Below are positions 12,701 through 25,300 of a stretch of 64,000 nucleotides of DNA, in pieces. Position numbers and translations under genes: made by a program. Positions within the stretch are counted from its first letter, which is position 1; the number at the start of each line of letters is the position of its first letter. The stretch is taken from the NCBI GenBank assembly GCA_018894105.1, contig CM032123.1:8433001-8497000 (forward strand), read 5' to 3'. This stretch comes from Jacaranda mimosifolia. Taxonomy: Eukaryota; Streptophyta; Magnoliopsida; Lamiales; Bignoniaceae. Under the pieces are notes generated by a model that worked only from the letters and a program-made list of their open reading frames with translations, did no database searches and had not been told where the DNA came from.

Positions 12701-15700
12701 CAATAAGAAAAAAATTTCGCCTTGAAAAATTTAGCAATCCAGTTTCTTCAACTAGGCAAAGCAAATCTCATGCACCATTTTTTAGGAATAGCAATTGGTA
12801 CCTGTAAATTAATGTCAGATATTGAAAGCGAACCAATGCTCTCATTAATAGAGAACTTGAAGTCTTCAAATGTCCATGTTGATGCAATTGTTATCTAAGA
12901 ACAGAAATAAGAAACATTTTTAGGTTAAAAATGTATACACCAAATAGATTATTGGATGAAGGAAATAAGTCACAACATCCTACCTTTTCCTGCTTCAAAA
13001 CATCCTTTATATAGGCTTTGTCTTCATCATACTGCCGACCAAACAAAGTGAGAAAGTCAGCAACATACGTAAAGCCATTAGCCTTTTAAGTTTCAACTCA
13101 AGACTACAGAACAGGAAAAAAAAAGTAGATATTTGATGACTATGTAATAAAAAGTGTGTACTCAAGCATTAATACATGCCAAATGATGTCCGCATATAAA
13201 CACTTACCACACAAGTACAGATAGCAAATTCTGACTTAAAAAATCATTTTGATAGCACATCTATATAAAAAAAATGCATCACATAATGGTCTTCAGGAGT
13301 ATAACGTAGTAAGATGTAATTTGATTAATTATGGGCTCTGATTGGGGGTGGCAAATGGGTCGGTTGGGTTGGGTATGGTTTGGGTTCAATTGGGTTGGGT
13401 TCAATATGGGTTGGCTCAATATGGGTTTTAAGTAGGTGGGTTGAAAATGGTTTGGGTTGGGTTGAACATGGGTTGGGTTGGGTTGAAAATGAGTCCAAAT
13501 GAAAAGAAAAAAAAATATTTTATTTAATCAAAAAAAGTAATTTAAAAATATTAGTAATATTAATATATCTTTCATATCTTATATTCAATATGAAATTTTA
13601 TAGTATAATGGAAGATTTATTAAATTATATATTTATTTGATCATTTTGAAGAAAATGACACTATTATCACACATAGGGGTGGGCGTTTCGATCAAATGAT
13701 TCAGGTACCCGACAATATCCGATCGAGTCGAATTTTTCTTATTTTAAAAAAATTGCGGGTCGGGTACCCAGTACTCGAATAAAATTTCGAGTTGGATATC
13801 GGGTAGGAAGTCCTACCCGATTGGGTAGTTTGGGTACCCGACTTTAATTTGTATATAAATAGATATATATTATGTATAATATAAATAATAATGATCCTTT
13901 ATAGTTATGTTTATATATTATATATTTACCATATATATATGTTTATATATTATACTTTAATTTAAAATACTTATTATATATATACCATATATATAAATAT
14001 ATATATATATATATGAAAGAGCCAAAGTTTGGCCGCTGTTAACAGTGGCCAAACTTTGAGTTTGGCCTCTGTTAGTCAGTGGACTAACAGAGGCCAATGT
14101 TCAATTTCCCCCCCCTCCCTTTTTTTTTTTTTTTTTTAATTTTAAAATTTTTAAATAGTATATAGTGTCGGATATCCTAAATGTCGGGTACTCGACAATT
14201 TTAGGTTGGTGTGGGGTAGTTAAAATTACTATCCAAAAAATCGGGTACTCAATCCGAACTACCTAATCTGAATGTCCACTCCTAAATTCATACCAATAAA
14301 TATATATTAAATTTTCAATAAAGAATTTGTATAATTTTCATTTTTCAAGAATTAATATATATAAGTTGTATGCCAATCTTACTATTGACATGCAATATTA
14401 GTTAAGCAACAAATTAAATTTAGAATTTATTTTTAATTAGTAGATACAATATTTATTCCTATGATCATTTTCATATATTATTCATATATTAAAATTTATA
14501 TTTTGAGAAAAATTCAAGACAACTAACCTAAGTCCAAGATGATTATTTCAATTTAAATATTATTAATGATCCAATATTACTAGACTTTGACAAAAATGAG
14601 AAAATAAAAATAATATAAATTTGTTATTATTAATTTGAAGTTATTTTTTAATTTGTTAAATTAATTGCTTGAACTCATTTTTAACCCACTTAAACCCATA
14701 TTGAACCCAAACCAAATACAACCCAACCCACCTCAACCCATTTTCAAAATTTTGGAACCCAACCCAGCCCAAAACCATGTGGATTGGGTTGGACCCATGG
14801 TTCATAACCCATTTTGCCACCCCTAGCTCTGATTAATTATCTAGGCCAAAAAAATGATAGTCCAGTGGCAGTCCTGCAGAATCTTAAAGTTGACAATTCT
14901 AGTACTTGCGGGATCTTTGTCCATTTAAAAAACAAAAACAAAAACAAAAGATTGTTGCCAAATAAGAGACAAATAGAGCTAGTCTTTCATAACAAACTTG
15001 GTCACAGACTGCACACAGATACCCAGGTTTGTCAAACATTATGGATATTTGGCTTCAGTTTTTAGAAAACGTTTGTGGGAAATCAAAAATGTTCCAAGAA
15101 AATCTGAGATAGTATTTCCCTGCTTTCTGTGTGACAATTAAAATTGTTCAGATTAATTAGCTGGCATGTTGATTTGATATTTCACTTTAAGAAACCATGT
15201 TTGATTTACTTGTTTTAAAACCTGTAATAAAGAGCTTTCTAGTAATGGAGCCTTACTTTTTAAAGTGGACGTGTAGGCATTTGAAAATAACTGGCGTTGA
15301 ATTTAGCAAAATGTCTTCATAAAACAAGCTTAGAAAATAAGCAAAAGAAGCATGTTTCGGCATTTTGAGGGTTGCAAAGAAAAACAAAAACAAAAATACT
15401 CAAAATGAACCCAAGCATAGCCTCTGTCGTACAGTGAGCCTTCAATAGAAGCAAACGACTAAGACTTCAACTTGGAAATTTTGAATTGCATTAAAAATAT
15501 GGCACTTTCACCGGTGCATCGGATAGACACTAACATAAAAATGGTATTGAATGATGGAATCAGTACTGATGCGATACATTAGCACAGCCAAATATATTCA
15601 TCCAATATGTAAGAGAATCATTAGCATTGTATTGGTAATCCCTAGAACAGTTCAAGAAAAAGTTGGATGCATATGGGAAAAGAATTATATAAATTGTTGA

Positions 15701-18700
15701 ATATCCAAATTCTCTGGGCAAATTCATATTTCAGACCTCTAGGCCCAGAGGCCTCAGCCTCAAACAGATATCAAATTGAAGCTTAGAAACATAAGTACCT
15801 TTTTCTCCAATTCTTCTACAACATCCTCAAACAAGTCCTTGGGGGTGGAACCAGAAGTGTTTGAGGCAACCGCCTCATAAGCCTCAGAATCCTTGACCTA
15901 TAATATTAATACAACAATAAGAAACACAAAAACACCTAAACATACACTAAAGTAAAAATCAATAATAGAGAAAACAAAAATTTGATGAATAACAAAAGGA
16001 TAAAACTTTTCTTGATAAGAAACACTGATATGGTTTAGGAATAGAACAAATGAGAGATACTTTCTGACAATAATCTCTCCAGTGAGTTTTAGCAGTAAGA
16101 GTGCCATCAGCAATATGCTCTTCCATCATCTTTCGAAATGCATCACGGTTTTTACGCTCAACTCGCCTCAATTGTTCCTTGACATGCAAAAAATTAAGTC
16201 AATATCAAAAGCAAATAAGATTAGAAAGAAAACTAACAAAGAAGTTGCTCCCAGAGCACCTTTTGTCTCTTCTTCTGCTCATCCTCCTCCTTCTCCAAGT
16301 CACGAATATAATCCTGCCCCAACAACATATATCAATGTAAACACCTGTAATACACCTATTCTCAACATGATTCCAGGTTCAAAAGCGGGAAGCATTGAAC
16401 CATTATCACTTTATCTGAGGCAAAATGATGTGGAAGAAAAGGCAACCAGAAGGCAGAGATAATCTAAGGGTAGCTTGGGACTCTAGATGTAGAACAAAAT
16501 TGATGATTTGATCATCAATGATATCTGACCTGAAAAATGTCCAGCCGGTCTATTTTATCAAGGCGTGTGCATCTTTCATCATCTTCCAGAAGATCTTGGA
16601 CCTTCCGCCACTGGCTATCCACCTAAACATTATAATCAAAACAATTACAGATAATCAGGAATTTAGAATACAAATAATCAGGACAAGAAAGGAGAAAGGC
16701 TTAAGAACTTAAAAAATGTATACCTTGACAAAGTCACAGGATTCCAGAAATTGCCTAAATTCCAGCCTATTACGCCGGTACTCCTCTTGAGCCTTTGCCT
16801 TCTCCTGAACCACACGCAAGACACACAGCCCTCAGTCTCAAGAACATTGCAGGTCAAATTTGCATTTGAGGTTTGCTTAACACATAAATATAAGAAGACT
16901 ACCTATAAGGTAACACAGCTGACATGGAAATAAATTTGAGGATAAAATAAATGCAACTACTGCTGCAAAAGGAGACCAGACGCTGAACACGGTGAAGACA
17001 GCAAATCAAGTATTAACTTTATTTATAGGTGCTCAAAATAGACAAAAATTAGGCAAAATTTTCCACTGAGGATTTCAAAAATACTAAATTCAACTCAAGC
17101 AAGCCTTAAAACATTCCCATTCTGTAAGTGTCTTGCAGCAGATCCACAATGAAAACTGATCTCAATTACAATAGTTAGATACGATTTCTATTAATTTTTT
17201 GCCTCAATTCAGTGCATAGAACACTATGGTCATATAGTGTTCTAGAATGTTTTCTCAACCTTGTAGGTATTTATAAATCGCGTAAAAATGAAAAAGAACT
17301 CAACTTAGACCTGACAACCTTAGTCTTTTAGCTGACCATCTCTGATATTTTACCCATGAATCACGGAGACTGAGTACCGAAAAATGCTAAGGTTTAGGTA
17401 CTTTAAGACCTCCAATATCGACCACCCAGCAAATGTGTCTAAATTGATATGCACTCAGTCTTGCTCTGGTTGATTTTGAATTTTGTTTCACCGGCATCAA
17501 AATTTACTATGACGTAAATCAATTAGAAGGCATCTGAAAAACCAAAAAGAAAAATAAAAACTGTTATCTACCTTTTTCTGAAGGTCCACCAAGTAGCTTC
17601 TGAAGAGATCCTCGCGATCTGCTTCTAGCTCAACAGCCTTGAACCGTTTATCATCTTCAAACATTGTCACTGCTTTGCTGGTCAATGTACAAGAAGTTAA
17701 ATAAGAGAATTCTGCCTGATATCAAGTAAAAAGAGAGAGGGTGAACAACCTCCACCGTGTTGATGATGTGAGTTCTTCGGATTCCTAACAGCAAATTGAA
17801 GCAATTAATTAGTTCTCATATGAAACATACCACAAAAAGAAAAACAAACCATAACTTATAAAGTTTTTATTGCCAGCTGCACAATATCAAAAAGCAACAA
17901 AAAAGCAGCAGTAATAAAACAAAAATGTTCTCCATGACCAATTTGTGAGGCATCAGAGCATGGCAACAACGCAATCAGCAGTAAACCATGCGATATTTTG
18001 CAAACATGGGAAAAGAGGTTGCTTCACCCTGACATGCTTAAAAATAGCAGAAGTATAATGAACTATGTCATACTGAAGAGACAAAATACTGAAAGAAGCT
18101 CAATTCTTACTTCCAGCATCTTCATGAACTCCTCCTTTGCTTTTCTCTGCCTGAGACGTCTCTCCTCAGCCTCCACTTTTTTCCTTTGCATCAAGTACTA
18201 TAAAACAAAGTAAAAATGACTGTCAAAATGTTCTCATACATTGTAAATGAACTCTGGAATGTGCAAAAAGCTCACGAGTATTATCAATATATTCAAGCAG
18301 ACAATTACCTCATTGAATGCTTGCTTCCGTTCACCAAGGGTTTTCAGAGCACCATATCTTTTATCATTAATTATCACCCGCATAGCCTGATGCAGCATCG
18401 CAAAGTTGACGTGGCAACTTCAAGGACATTTACCGAAGAACATAACAGTAAATTTAGTTTACCTGGTCCCAAGTCCAATCAGCCTCAACATTTGCAGACT
18501 CTAATAGTGCTTTAAATGCATTTTTGGCCTCCTGTACAGAGAGGATATTAAATCCATAAATCCCTATTCAGATATAAAAATGATGGATAAAGAACTTTAA
18601 AAATGATTACCTGCTTGGTAGCATATATTATGGGTTCATCCTCCATTGTTTTCTCTTCCACCTGTGTAACATTAATTTTTCCAGCAACAGCCATTCCTTT

Positions 18701-21700
18701 CTTTGCCTCCTAAAAGATCATCATAATTCTGTTACTACCAAGTATATCTTTCTGTACTTAAACGTCAAGTCCATAAACAATAGGTGTCTCGTGTTTTCTT
18801 CAATAAAGGAACCAGATTCAGAAGCTTTTTAGAGGTATGCATAAAATCACAGGAATGTGCCAAATGGAAGGACAACAAAGCACTGTGGTAAGGGGAGTAG
18901 CGGGGAGAGGTAGAGCCAGAGAAGGAAGAGTAGCAGAAGAAGTGCTTAGCTAAATGAAAAAATAACTGCAAAAACTATATAGCCAGTACGGTATGAGCAT
19001 CTGGATTGCAAAAGCAAGACTCAACATACTAATCATACCTCAATATCCTGGATAGAAGCTCCACCTAAAGGACTACTCCCAACATGGGATGATTGATTTT
19101 CCATGCCGGTCCTGAAATATTTTGAAGAAGAAATCACTAAAAGTCACCAGAAAGTGAAACCCAATTAAGTTAAAAACTCCATACACTGGCGTTGAGTTGG
19201 CATTAGAGTTGGACAATATAACTGGAACACTAGAACTTCCAGCAACTTCAGAAGGGGAAGAAGCCACTGTTTCTCCTACTGAGGACACCCCAAATGTGCT
19301 TGTGGTGGCAGCCTGTACTGCAGGAACAGCTGGTGGTTCAGAAACCATCACAGTAGGAGCATTAGTATCAGAACCAACAGGTGCAGCTGGGACAGGACTC
19401 GAAGTGACTCCAGCTATTGTTGGTGTGGTGGAGCTGGTCAAGTTGACTGTAGCAGATGTTTGTTCCATAGAAGGGCCACTAGCAGTGGTTGGTACAGTAG
19501 AGCTAGCATTCATTTCTGAATGTGCACCCTCAGCAGCAGCTTTTTCAGCCTGTTCACGAGCCAACTGGAATTACACGGCAAGAATTAGTCAAATGTAAGA
19601 GAAAAATTAATCATCATAGAACACTATTTGCAACAAACCTTCAATTCATCAGGTATTGTCCATTTAGATTGCTTCGTATCCTTGTTGAAATAATACCTGC
19701 GGAAGTCCCATTAAGATTATTTTATACACATTATGCCAATTCAAGAAAGATCGTAGAGACATTTCAAATGACTATCTAATTAAGCATAAAAATTTCAAAG
19801 GGTCTAAATAAGTGTACAGGATTCTAGTCATACTCACTTTCTACCCTCAGGAGTTGTGAATTCTTTCCAAACAGTTGACGCATCAGCTCTCTGTCAGTAG
19901 CACAAGTTTTCAATTAGATTAAGTTCTCAAAGCGAAGGTCAGATGCAAGTCAAAAATATATCATTAAAAGTGGATTAAGTTAAGGCCTGTTCTGGCCAGT
20001 CAAAAAGTAATAGGTGAAGTTAAAAAATGAAAGTTAGAATATAAAACATTGGGACTAACCATGAATAAAGGAGATTAAAGATGCTTTACATATCAAATTT
20101 GCTTTTCTTAGTTGTGATAATATACCCAAAGGGCAAGTTTGGTTGGTGGGATTACACGGGATTAGAGAAAATAATCCTTTTCAATCCAATGTTTGGTTTG
20201 TGGGATTATACACACACAGGCCCATGATTTATCATTGGGCCCATATATATAAACTTAAAATGTGGTATTATTAATCCCACCCCCACGCATGGGATAAATT
20301 ATCCCACCTTCTCATGAGATAACTTATCATGAGATAAATTTAAAATCCAACCAAACTTACCCGAAGTTTATTTCATTTATGATTGCTATGAATTAATTTT
20401 CTACGTTCATTGGGATAAGATCATAAGAATACTCAAGCTCTAAGAATTTATAAAAATTTCAGTCTTAGTTCTGCATTCATATGCTGATGGACTGAATCAA
20501 AAACTTTTCTCGGTTCCAGCCCTGAGAAGGCTCTGCTCAGTGTTTTCTTCATCAGGTTCTTTATTATGACCCATTCCTTCTCATTAGCATCAAGTACTAA
20601 CCAGATTCACATCCTATATGTCCTGCATAGAATTTTCCTGTTCTTAATGAATCACCTTTTTATTCATACATCTTTACCATAAGATTTTGGCCTACCAATC
20701 ACAAAACCAACATGCATAAGCCCAAGCTATTCTACATCAAAGAGTTTCCCACCATAACTAGGGCGCCTACATGTCATAGTTGAGCATGTCAATATATTTT
20801 GGAGCCAAGAGTATTAACATAATTGCTAACGAAAGCTTCAGTTCAGGCAGATGAAGAAGAACTCATGGCAGTTCATAGCAATCAAACACGTAAACAATCT
20901 AAAAACAATTCAGAGGCAAATGACAGAGACAAAATACTGAAATTTTGCAAAAACTTGAAAGAGGGTCATGGAACCAAAGCATATTTAAAAACTCAAAATT
21001 AAAAAGACATAAGGCAGCAACAAAGTCATTTACTACAAAATTTCTATGGCAGTTTGAGCAAGCATAGTTCAATATCATATTTTCATCTAGCAAAATGTAA
21101 CAATTCATATTTTGAACTATGAGTTCAAGAATCTGTTCCTGTGTAGACCTCTTTGAGTAGCACAAAGGATTGCATGGCATAGCATATCATCACAAAGATT
21201 GAACTGACAACATTTGTAAACACATACAATATGTAAATCTAAATACAGTTATAGCAACACCCATGGAGATCACTCATACTAACATCCAATAAAAAAATGT
21301 GAACATATTGCTACAGAAACAATCTCAAATGCAATAGCCGGTACGTAGTGACAGAAATCATACGAAATTGATATAGGTACAGCAGGATGGAACCAAATGC
21401 ATTAAAGAACTAGCACTAGGTAAAACACTCATAGTAGAAAATTATCACACAAGAAAACAGGTAAAATAGATCAGTGTCTTAATAATAAAAATAAAGTGGT
21501 GAAAAATGCATATTTACTCCCCAACCTAGATAACTGATAAGAGCACGTATTGTTCTATTTATTCTAGGCAATAATAAATCAGCAAAACATGCATATGTGC
21601 TCCGCAACTCAAAAAAATAACAGAGCACATACTGTTCTATTAAAGCTAGGCAACAACAGCACCCAGAGATTACTATCACAAAAAATTAAATCCCAACATT

Positions 21701-24700
21701 ACATTTGAAATGTAAATAGCAAATTGTTGCCTGCCTCGAGAAAGTGAAACCGCCTTCAAAGTGAGGACAAAGAGCAGTCCTTATATTCCCGTGACTTGCC
21801 ATGACATCTACGAAACAATGGAAGGACATGCAAATAAACGAGAGCACACATAAAAAAGATATTGAACAATTTAAGCAGTCTACAATTTTCAACATCCACA
21901 GATAGGACAGAATTGCACAAGCCCAGAGCAGAATAAAATAGTGATTCACAGAAGATATAGATGTTACTCAGGATCCTTTGAAAAGCAACAAATCAAGAAA
22001 CTCACTCACCTCCAGGGGAGTCATCAACTCAGGAGGCTTCTCCCAACTAGACTGTTTTGTGATCTTGTTGTAATAATATCTGAGCAGATACATAACTAAA
22101 TAATCAATTCCAGAACTATTTGGTAATAGAAGTGTTAAATTGCCCAATAACATAAGAAAACACAGCCTCAATTACAAAAGAACAATGTTCAACTCTCATA
22201 AGGTAAGACCTCATGAGTTCAGTTGTTCAATCCTTATTTCAATGTCAAATGGTGGTGGGTCAAGCCCCCGCAGAGGTCCCATTTTCGAATCCCAGTTGAC
22301 AATGTGAAATAAACTGACAGAAAAACTAGAAAAGTCTCGATAATCAAATCAAAGAATAACTTTACCTTCTTCCATCAGCAGCTTCATATTCTTGCCAATC
22401 AGAAGCAGTCTGTTGAGAAGCACCAGAACCATTAATGGCCTGAAACATTACAGAAGAAGTTGGGAGAAAAACAGTGATAAGTTTTGTAGCAAAGTGAGAA
22501 ATAGTAGCATAAAGAAAATGAAAAGGGAAATAAAGCTTATGCCAGCATAGATAGAAGTAGTTTCCAAATTTAAATTGGCATCACAATGAATACTCCACTC
22601 CATTATGAAAGAATTTGATTAAAAATTCTTGACAATGCATTAATGGCAATTCAGCCTCAGCATTTGCTAACAGAATAAACTTCAACTGGTCATTTAGCGT
22701 GCAGAAATGCACTACTTGTCGCTTTTCATTTGCCTCAAAATTTCCATGAAAAGGAAAAAGAAGTAACGCCAAGTCAATAAGAAGACACTCCAGGAGAATA
22801 TCTAATATCAAGATTTCTCTTTCTATGATTGTGCAGAAAATATTTGAGAAGAATAAGAGAATTCTCTTACTTCAAAAGCATAATTCATATAGCCCTATTT
22901 GTAGTATGAGGAATACATTACAGCTTTTCGCAAAAGGAAAAAATATAAGTGTAAAAGGAAACAATGTAGTTGCTAAATCTGGTCTGGAGATAGGAAGTGA
23001 ATCTGGCAATTAATGGCTGGCATTCCTTAAAATCAGATATTGATTCTAAAAGATATCCTCATTCGTGCTCATTATTCTAGTTCAATTCGTGGAATCTAGT
23101 CCCCCCATCCCACCCCAACCAAGGGGGGGAAAAGAAATAAAAAAAAAAAAAAAAGGTTCATCATGTTTTCACAAGCAACCCCATCAGTTTGTTATTTTTT
23201 TCCTTTTTTTTGTCAACTGCACAATAGACAAATTACCAAAAAGAAGTTCTGAATAAAAAAAATAACTAATTGATGTAACATCCTCCTAAACGAAGTAAAC
23301 AACACAGGGGATGAACATAGAAGGAACAAGGAACTTTGGCAGTATATCAACTTCTAATTGAGATGCATGAACATTAAACTAATATTTCCGGATGCCTAGA
23401 TCTTATTATTAGCAAAAGAAATCAGTTGCATTTAAACTTTAAAGGAGTTTAATTTGAATGATCAACAGGACAAGGATGCTTACAGGAGTTGCAACAGTTG
23501 GGAAGGCTTGTTGAGTGGCTTGCTGCAATGGTGCAACAACTGGCGTATTTTGGCTGGAGTGAAACCATGGCTGTGCTGCAGTAGGACCAACAGGTGTAGA
23601 CATTTGGGATGAAGGTTGGAATTGGGAAGACACGCTCAGGCTGCTCTGTGGTAAGCCAAAAGAAGATGGCGCGTACTGAAAAGGGAATAAAGTACATCAG
23701 AGCCATAAATAATCTCTGGTAGAGAATCAAGAAAGCATTTGCCAATTTCTTACAGTATATGATGACGAAAATGGAACTCCGTGGCTTTGGGCAGCAGGCT
23801 GAGGCTGTGGCATGCCTGATGTAATGGGCATGCTCGATTGAGCATACGAAGATGGTGCAACATGCCCAGACTGGGCAGGCCGTGGCAGAAACTGTTGCAT
23901 TGATTGAGAAAATGGAGGCGGTTGACTTTGACCAGGAGGCATCCCAAGATTTTGTCCTTGTCCTGCTGGATGAAATTGTTGAGGAGCTGGTGAAGGAATA
24001 AACTGTGGCCCTTGTGGTGCCTGCGCTGCAGGACGGAACTGTAGCAAATACATATGCCAATGATGCAATTAACTTGAGTTATAACGCACTCAAGGAAGCT
24101 CAATTATGAAAGAAATTATTGACAAATTAAATATGCTTGAATTACATACTTGCATAGGATAGGGAGGAGCAAAACTCTGAGGAGCCATGGATCCAGATGC
24201 AGGATGTGGCCAAAGTGCCTATGACAGGTACACCGATACATCAGAAGAGATAGAACCTCAAAAGAAAAGAATTGAACTCTATAATATTTAATGTCCTGGA
24301 CTTATTATCCATCCCAAATTATTCAAGTAAAAACGGTTGATAGCCACAAGCCATGTTATGCACATAAACATACTAAGTCAAATATCACCCCAGTAGCCAA
24401 TGTCAGATATCTCAATCAACGCATAAGAATTACGCCGCCAAATCTCTCCAGTGGTTGCTCAAATTTCACAATAATTCCCCCACTCAAAAGATTTAATTAC
24501 TCAATATCCAAATACCTAACTCAATGCTTCATTCCTCTATGCAGCTGTCATATACATGCAATACTTCACTTTTTTTTCCATTTTACTAGGCGAGGTGCAT
24601 AAAATAGATTCCCCAAAATCATAAGAACCAAATTATTTTCTACAAAATGGGATCAACTAGAAATTGCTCTTCAGGGACTGTACCTGTGAACCAGATGGAG

Positions 24701-24716
24701 GGGGGTTACTTGCCAT
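9752..24716 (-). CDS. PRP40A: Pre-mRNA-processing protein 40 (PRP40A-type, WW and FF domains)
   Basis: PRP40 is a U1 snRNP-associated splicing factor. In yeast and animals its WW domains bind proline-rich splicing partners and the FF domains bind phospho-CTD of RNA polymerase II; it acts in the nucleus. I traced 28 coding exons, all with GT-AG ends and matching phases (3093 nt, 1030 residues). Minus-strand order: 24716-24684, 24218-24150, 24038-23754, 23675-23484, 22439-22366, 22079-22010, 19890-19838, 19696-19639, 19564-19185, 19111-19039, 18709-18611, 18531-18463, 18386-18309, 18197-18111, 17784-17750, 17677-17572, 16804-16724, 16622-16530, 16313-16260, 16177-16061, 15897-15799, 13031-12984, 12894-12802, 11650-11543, 11433-11369, 11257-11155, 10308-9976, 9889-9752. 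The protein starts [11 protein letters not shown], has a Pro/Gln-rich part to ~200, WW1 206-236 (W208, W230), WW2 247-277 (W249, W271), a Ser/Thr/Val-rich linker (~278-410), FF-type repeats ~463-862, a charged KKERERE/DKEK tail (875-985), and ends [14 protein letters not shown]. Arabidopsis PRP40A is of similar length (about 950-960 residues, from memory). Introns 6 and 21 carry MITEs. Confidence 0.93.
9976..10308 (-). other. PRP40 exon 27: charged K/R/E/D tail in one phase-0 exon
   Basis: This 333-nt exon encodes 111 residues that are almost all Lys, Arg, Glu, Asp and Ser, with runs such as KERERE and REKEKGRE and a KKSKK end. It carries nearly the whole charged C-terminal tail seen in PRP40 homologues. 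Both flanking phases are 0 and the length is a multiple of three, so skipping would keep the frame. The complementary strand is open too because of the purine/pyrimidine bias; those opposite frames are shadows. Confidence 0.75.
11651..12801 (-). other. PRP40 intron 23 (1.15 kb)
   Basis: This intron lies between the exons coding ...ISDINLQ and [10 protein letters not shown]. It contains a (TG)n tract followed by a G-run at about 11990-12021. No inserted coding sequence or clear transposon ends were found. Confidence 0.7.
13674..14284. mobile_element. Nested hAT-like MITE inside the intron-21 MITE
   Basis: The left end is TAGGGGTGGGCGTTTCG, and the right end in complement is TAGGAGTGGACATTCAG. 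Both are followed by CGGGTA/GTACCCGA-rich subterminal sequence. The flanking 8 bp match poorly, so the target duplication has decayed or the edges are off by a few bases. The interior is (AT)n-rich and holds two hairpins at 14024-14097. Confidence 0.6.
14024..14097. repeat. Twin hairpins (two related inverted repeats)
   Basis: The first inverted repeat (14024-14057) is a 34-nt near-palindrome with one mismatched pair, centred on GTTAAC. The second (14062-14097) has perfect 16-bp arms, TTGGCCTCTGTTAGTC and its complement, around the loop AGTG. The two share TTTGGCC.CTGTTA and lie 4 bp apart, so they look like one duplicated foldback. An (AT)n tract precedes them, and a C/T homopolymer follows. 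Confidence 0.8.
17218..17243. repeat. 10-bp-arm inverted repeat in PRP40 intron 16
   Basis: The arms AGAACACTAT and ATAGTGTTCT are perfect complements around a 6-nt loop (GGTCAT). It lies in the intron between the exons at 17677-17572 and 16804-16724. No function can be read from it. Confidence 0.6.
20131..20362. mobile_element. Small MITE in PRP40 intron 6
   Basis: The inverted ends are GGGCAAGTTTGGTTGG on the left and GGGTAAGTTTGGTTGG as the complement of the right end. The interior repeats GGGATTA/TAATCCCAC-type motifs. The 3-bp flanks are AAA and GAA, so the target duplication is unclear. The terminus suggests PIF/Harbinger. It is 232 bp long and non-coding. Confidence 0.6.
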
Positions 24717-24751
24717 ACCTGAGGCAAGTATGCTTAGCTGCCCACTAACAC
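24684..24751 (-). other. PRP40 exon with start codon and 5' leader piece
   Basis: The acceptor TTTGCAG precedes G at 24751, so this exon carries 35 nt of leader and the first 11 codons (ATG at 24716-24714). The next donor is GTACAG at 24683. This implies a leader intron of about 300 bp (24752-25049), whose donor GTAAAT follows CGGAAAATAG-type sequence at 25050. A leader intron is common in plant housekeeping genes. Confidence 0.7.
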
Positions 24752-25049
24752 CTGCAAACAGTAACACTTCAAGAGAATGAAAACTCATGTAAGGAACAAT
24801 AAGAAGGGGAAAAAAACGAAGCAGCTCTACAACACAAAAAATAGCTCACTAACAGTTAATAATTCAAATTGGATAAAGAATCGATTCTTGAACTCATTAG
24901 TTACAACTCTTTTCAAGGAAATTCCGCTAATATTCAAAAAACCAACGCGCATATATAATTGTAATTAAGATTGAACATGGTCACTCAAAATTGAAAAATT
25001 AAAAGATTATAACCGACGAGTGCGCTACGAATGCGAAAAGGGAATTTAC

Positions 25050-25300
25050 CGGAAAATAGATCGCGGGGTGGAACCGATTACAAATTAATTAAATTGTGTA
25101 TTGAATGATATAAACCCTAGGAATTGAGTCGAATCCGAGTCGATTCTGGCTGGGGGGATCGGCTCATGAAATGGATAGTGGATTGGGCCGAATACCGAGA
25201 ATAGGAATAGAACCTTTAAGCCTAATAAGGAGTCGGGTTTTCTTTTGTTGGCCCAAACTCTAAAACCCACCCCAATCAGGCCCCACACAACAAGTGAGAT
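25050..25300 (-). promoter_or_regulatory. PRP40 first leader exon and core promoter region
   Basis: Minus-strand leader sequence ends at the donor next to 25050. Upstream are TGGGCC/GGCCCA motifs (near 25180 and 25248), which resemble plant site II (TGGGCY) elements. A telobox-like AAACCCTA lies at about 25112-25119 and another, TAGGGTTT, at 25301-25308. This motif pairing is typical of plant growth and translation-linked genes. The transcription start was not pinpointed. Confidence 0.5.

Larger units (their letters stand above)
13343..14825. mobile_element. hAT-type MITE in PRP40 intron 21, perfect 8-bp duplication
   Basis: The left end is TGGGGGTGGCAAATGGGT, and the right end in complement is TAGGGGTGGCAAAATGGG. 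The flanks are GCTCTGAT at 13335-13342 and 14826-14833, a perfect 8-bp duplication. The subterminal regions are long arrays of TTGGGT/ACCCAA motifs, a known plant hAT subterminal style. It is 1483 bp long and has no coding frame. A second element (13674-14284) sits inside it. It accounts for half of the 2767-bp intron. Confidence 0.85.

Noticed and set aside
19197..19598. 133-residue plus-strand frame opposite PRP40 exon 9
   Set aside because: The minus-strand exon is supported by splice sites and phase; the plus frame is its shadow.
22240..22310. tRNA- or SINE-like stretch (TTTTCGAATCCCAG resembling a B box)
   Set aside because: No A box at the right distance, no cloverleaf pairing and no terminal poly-A/T tail or duplication could be placed; it lies in a PRP40 intron.
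23449..24060. 203-residue minus frame rich in Ser/Cys/Phe across PRP40 exons 3-4
   Set aside because: It is an alternate frame of the Pro/Gln-rich exons and runs through the intron; the in-phase frame fits PRP40.
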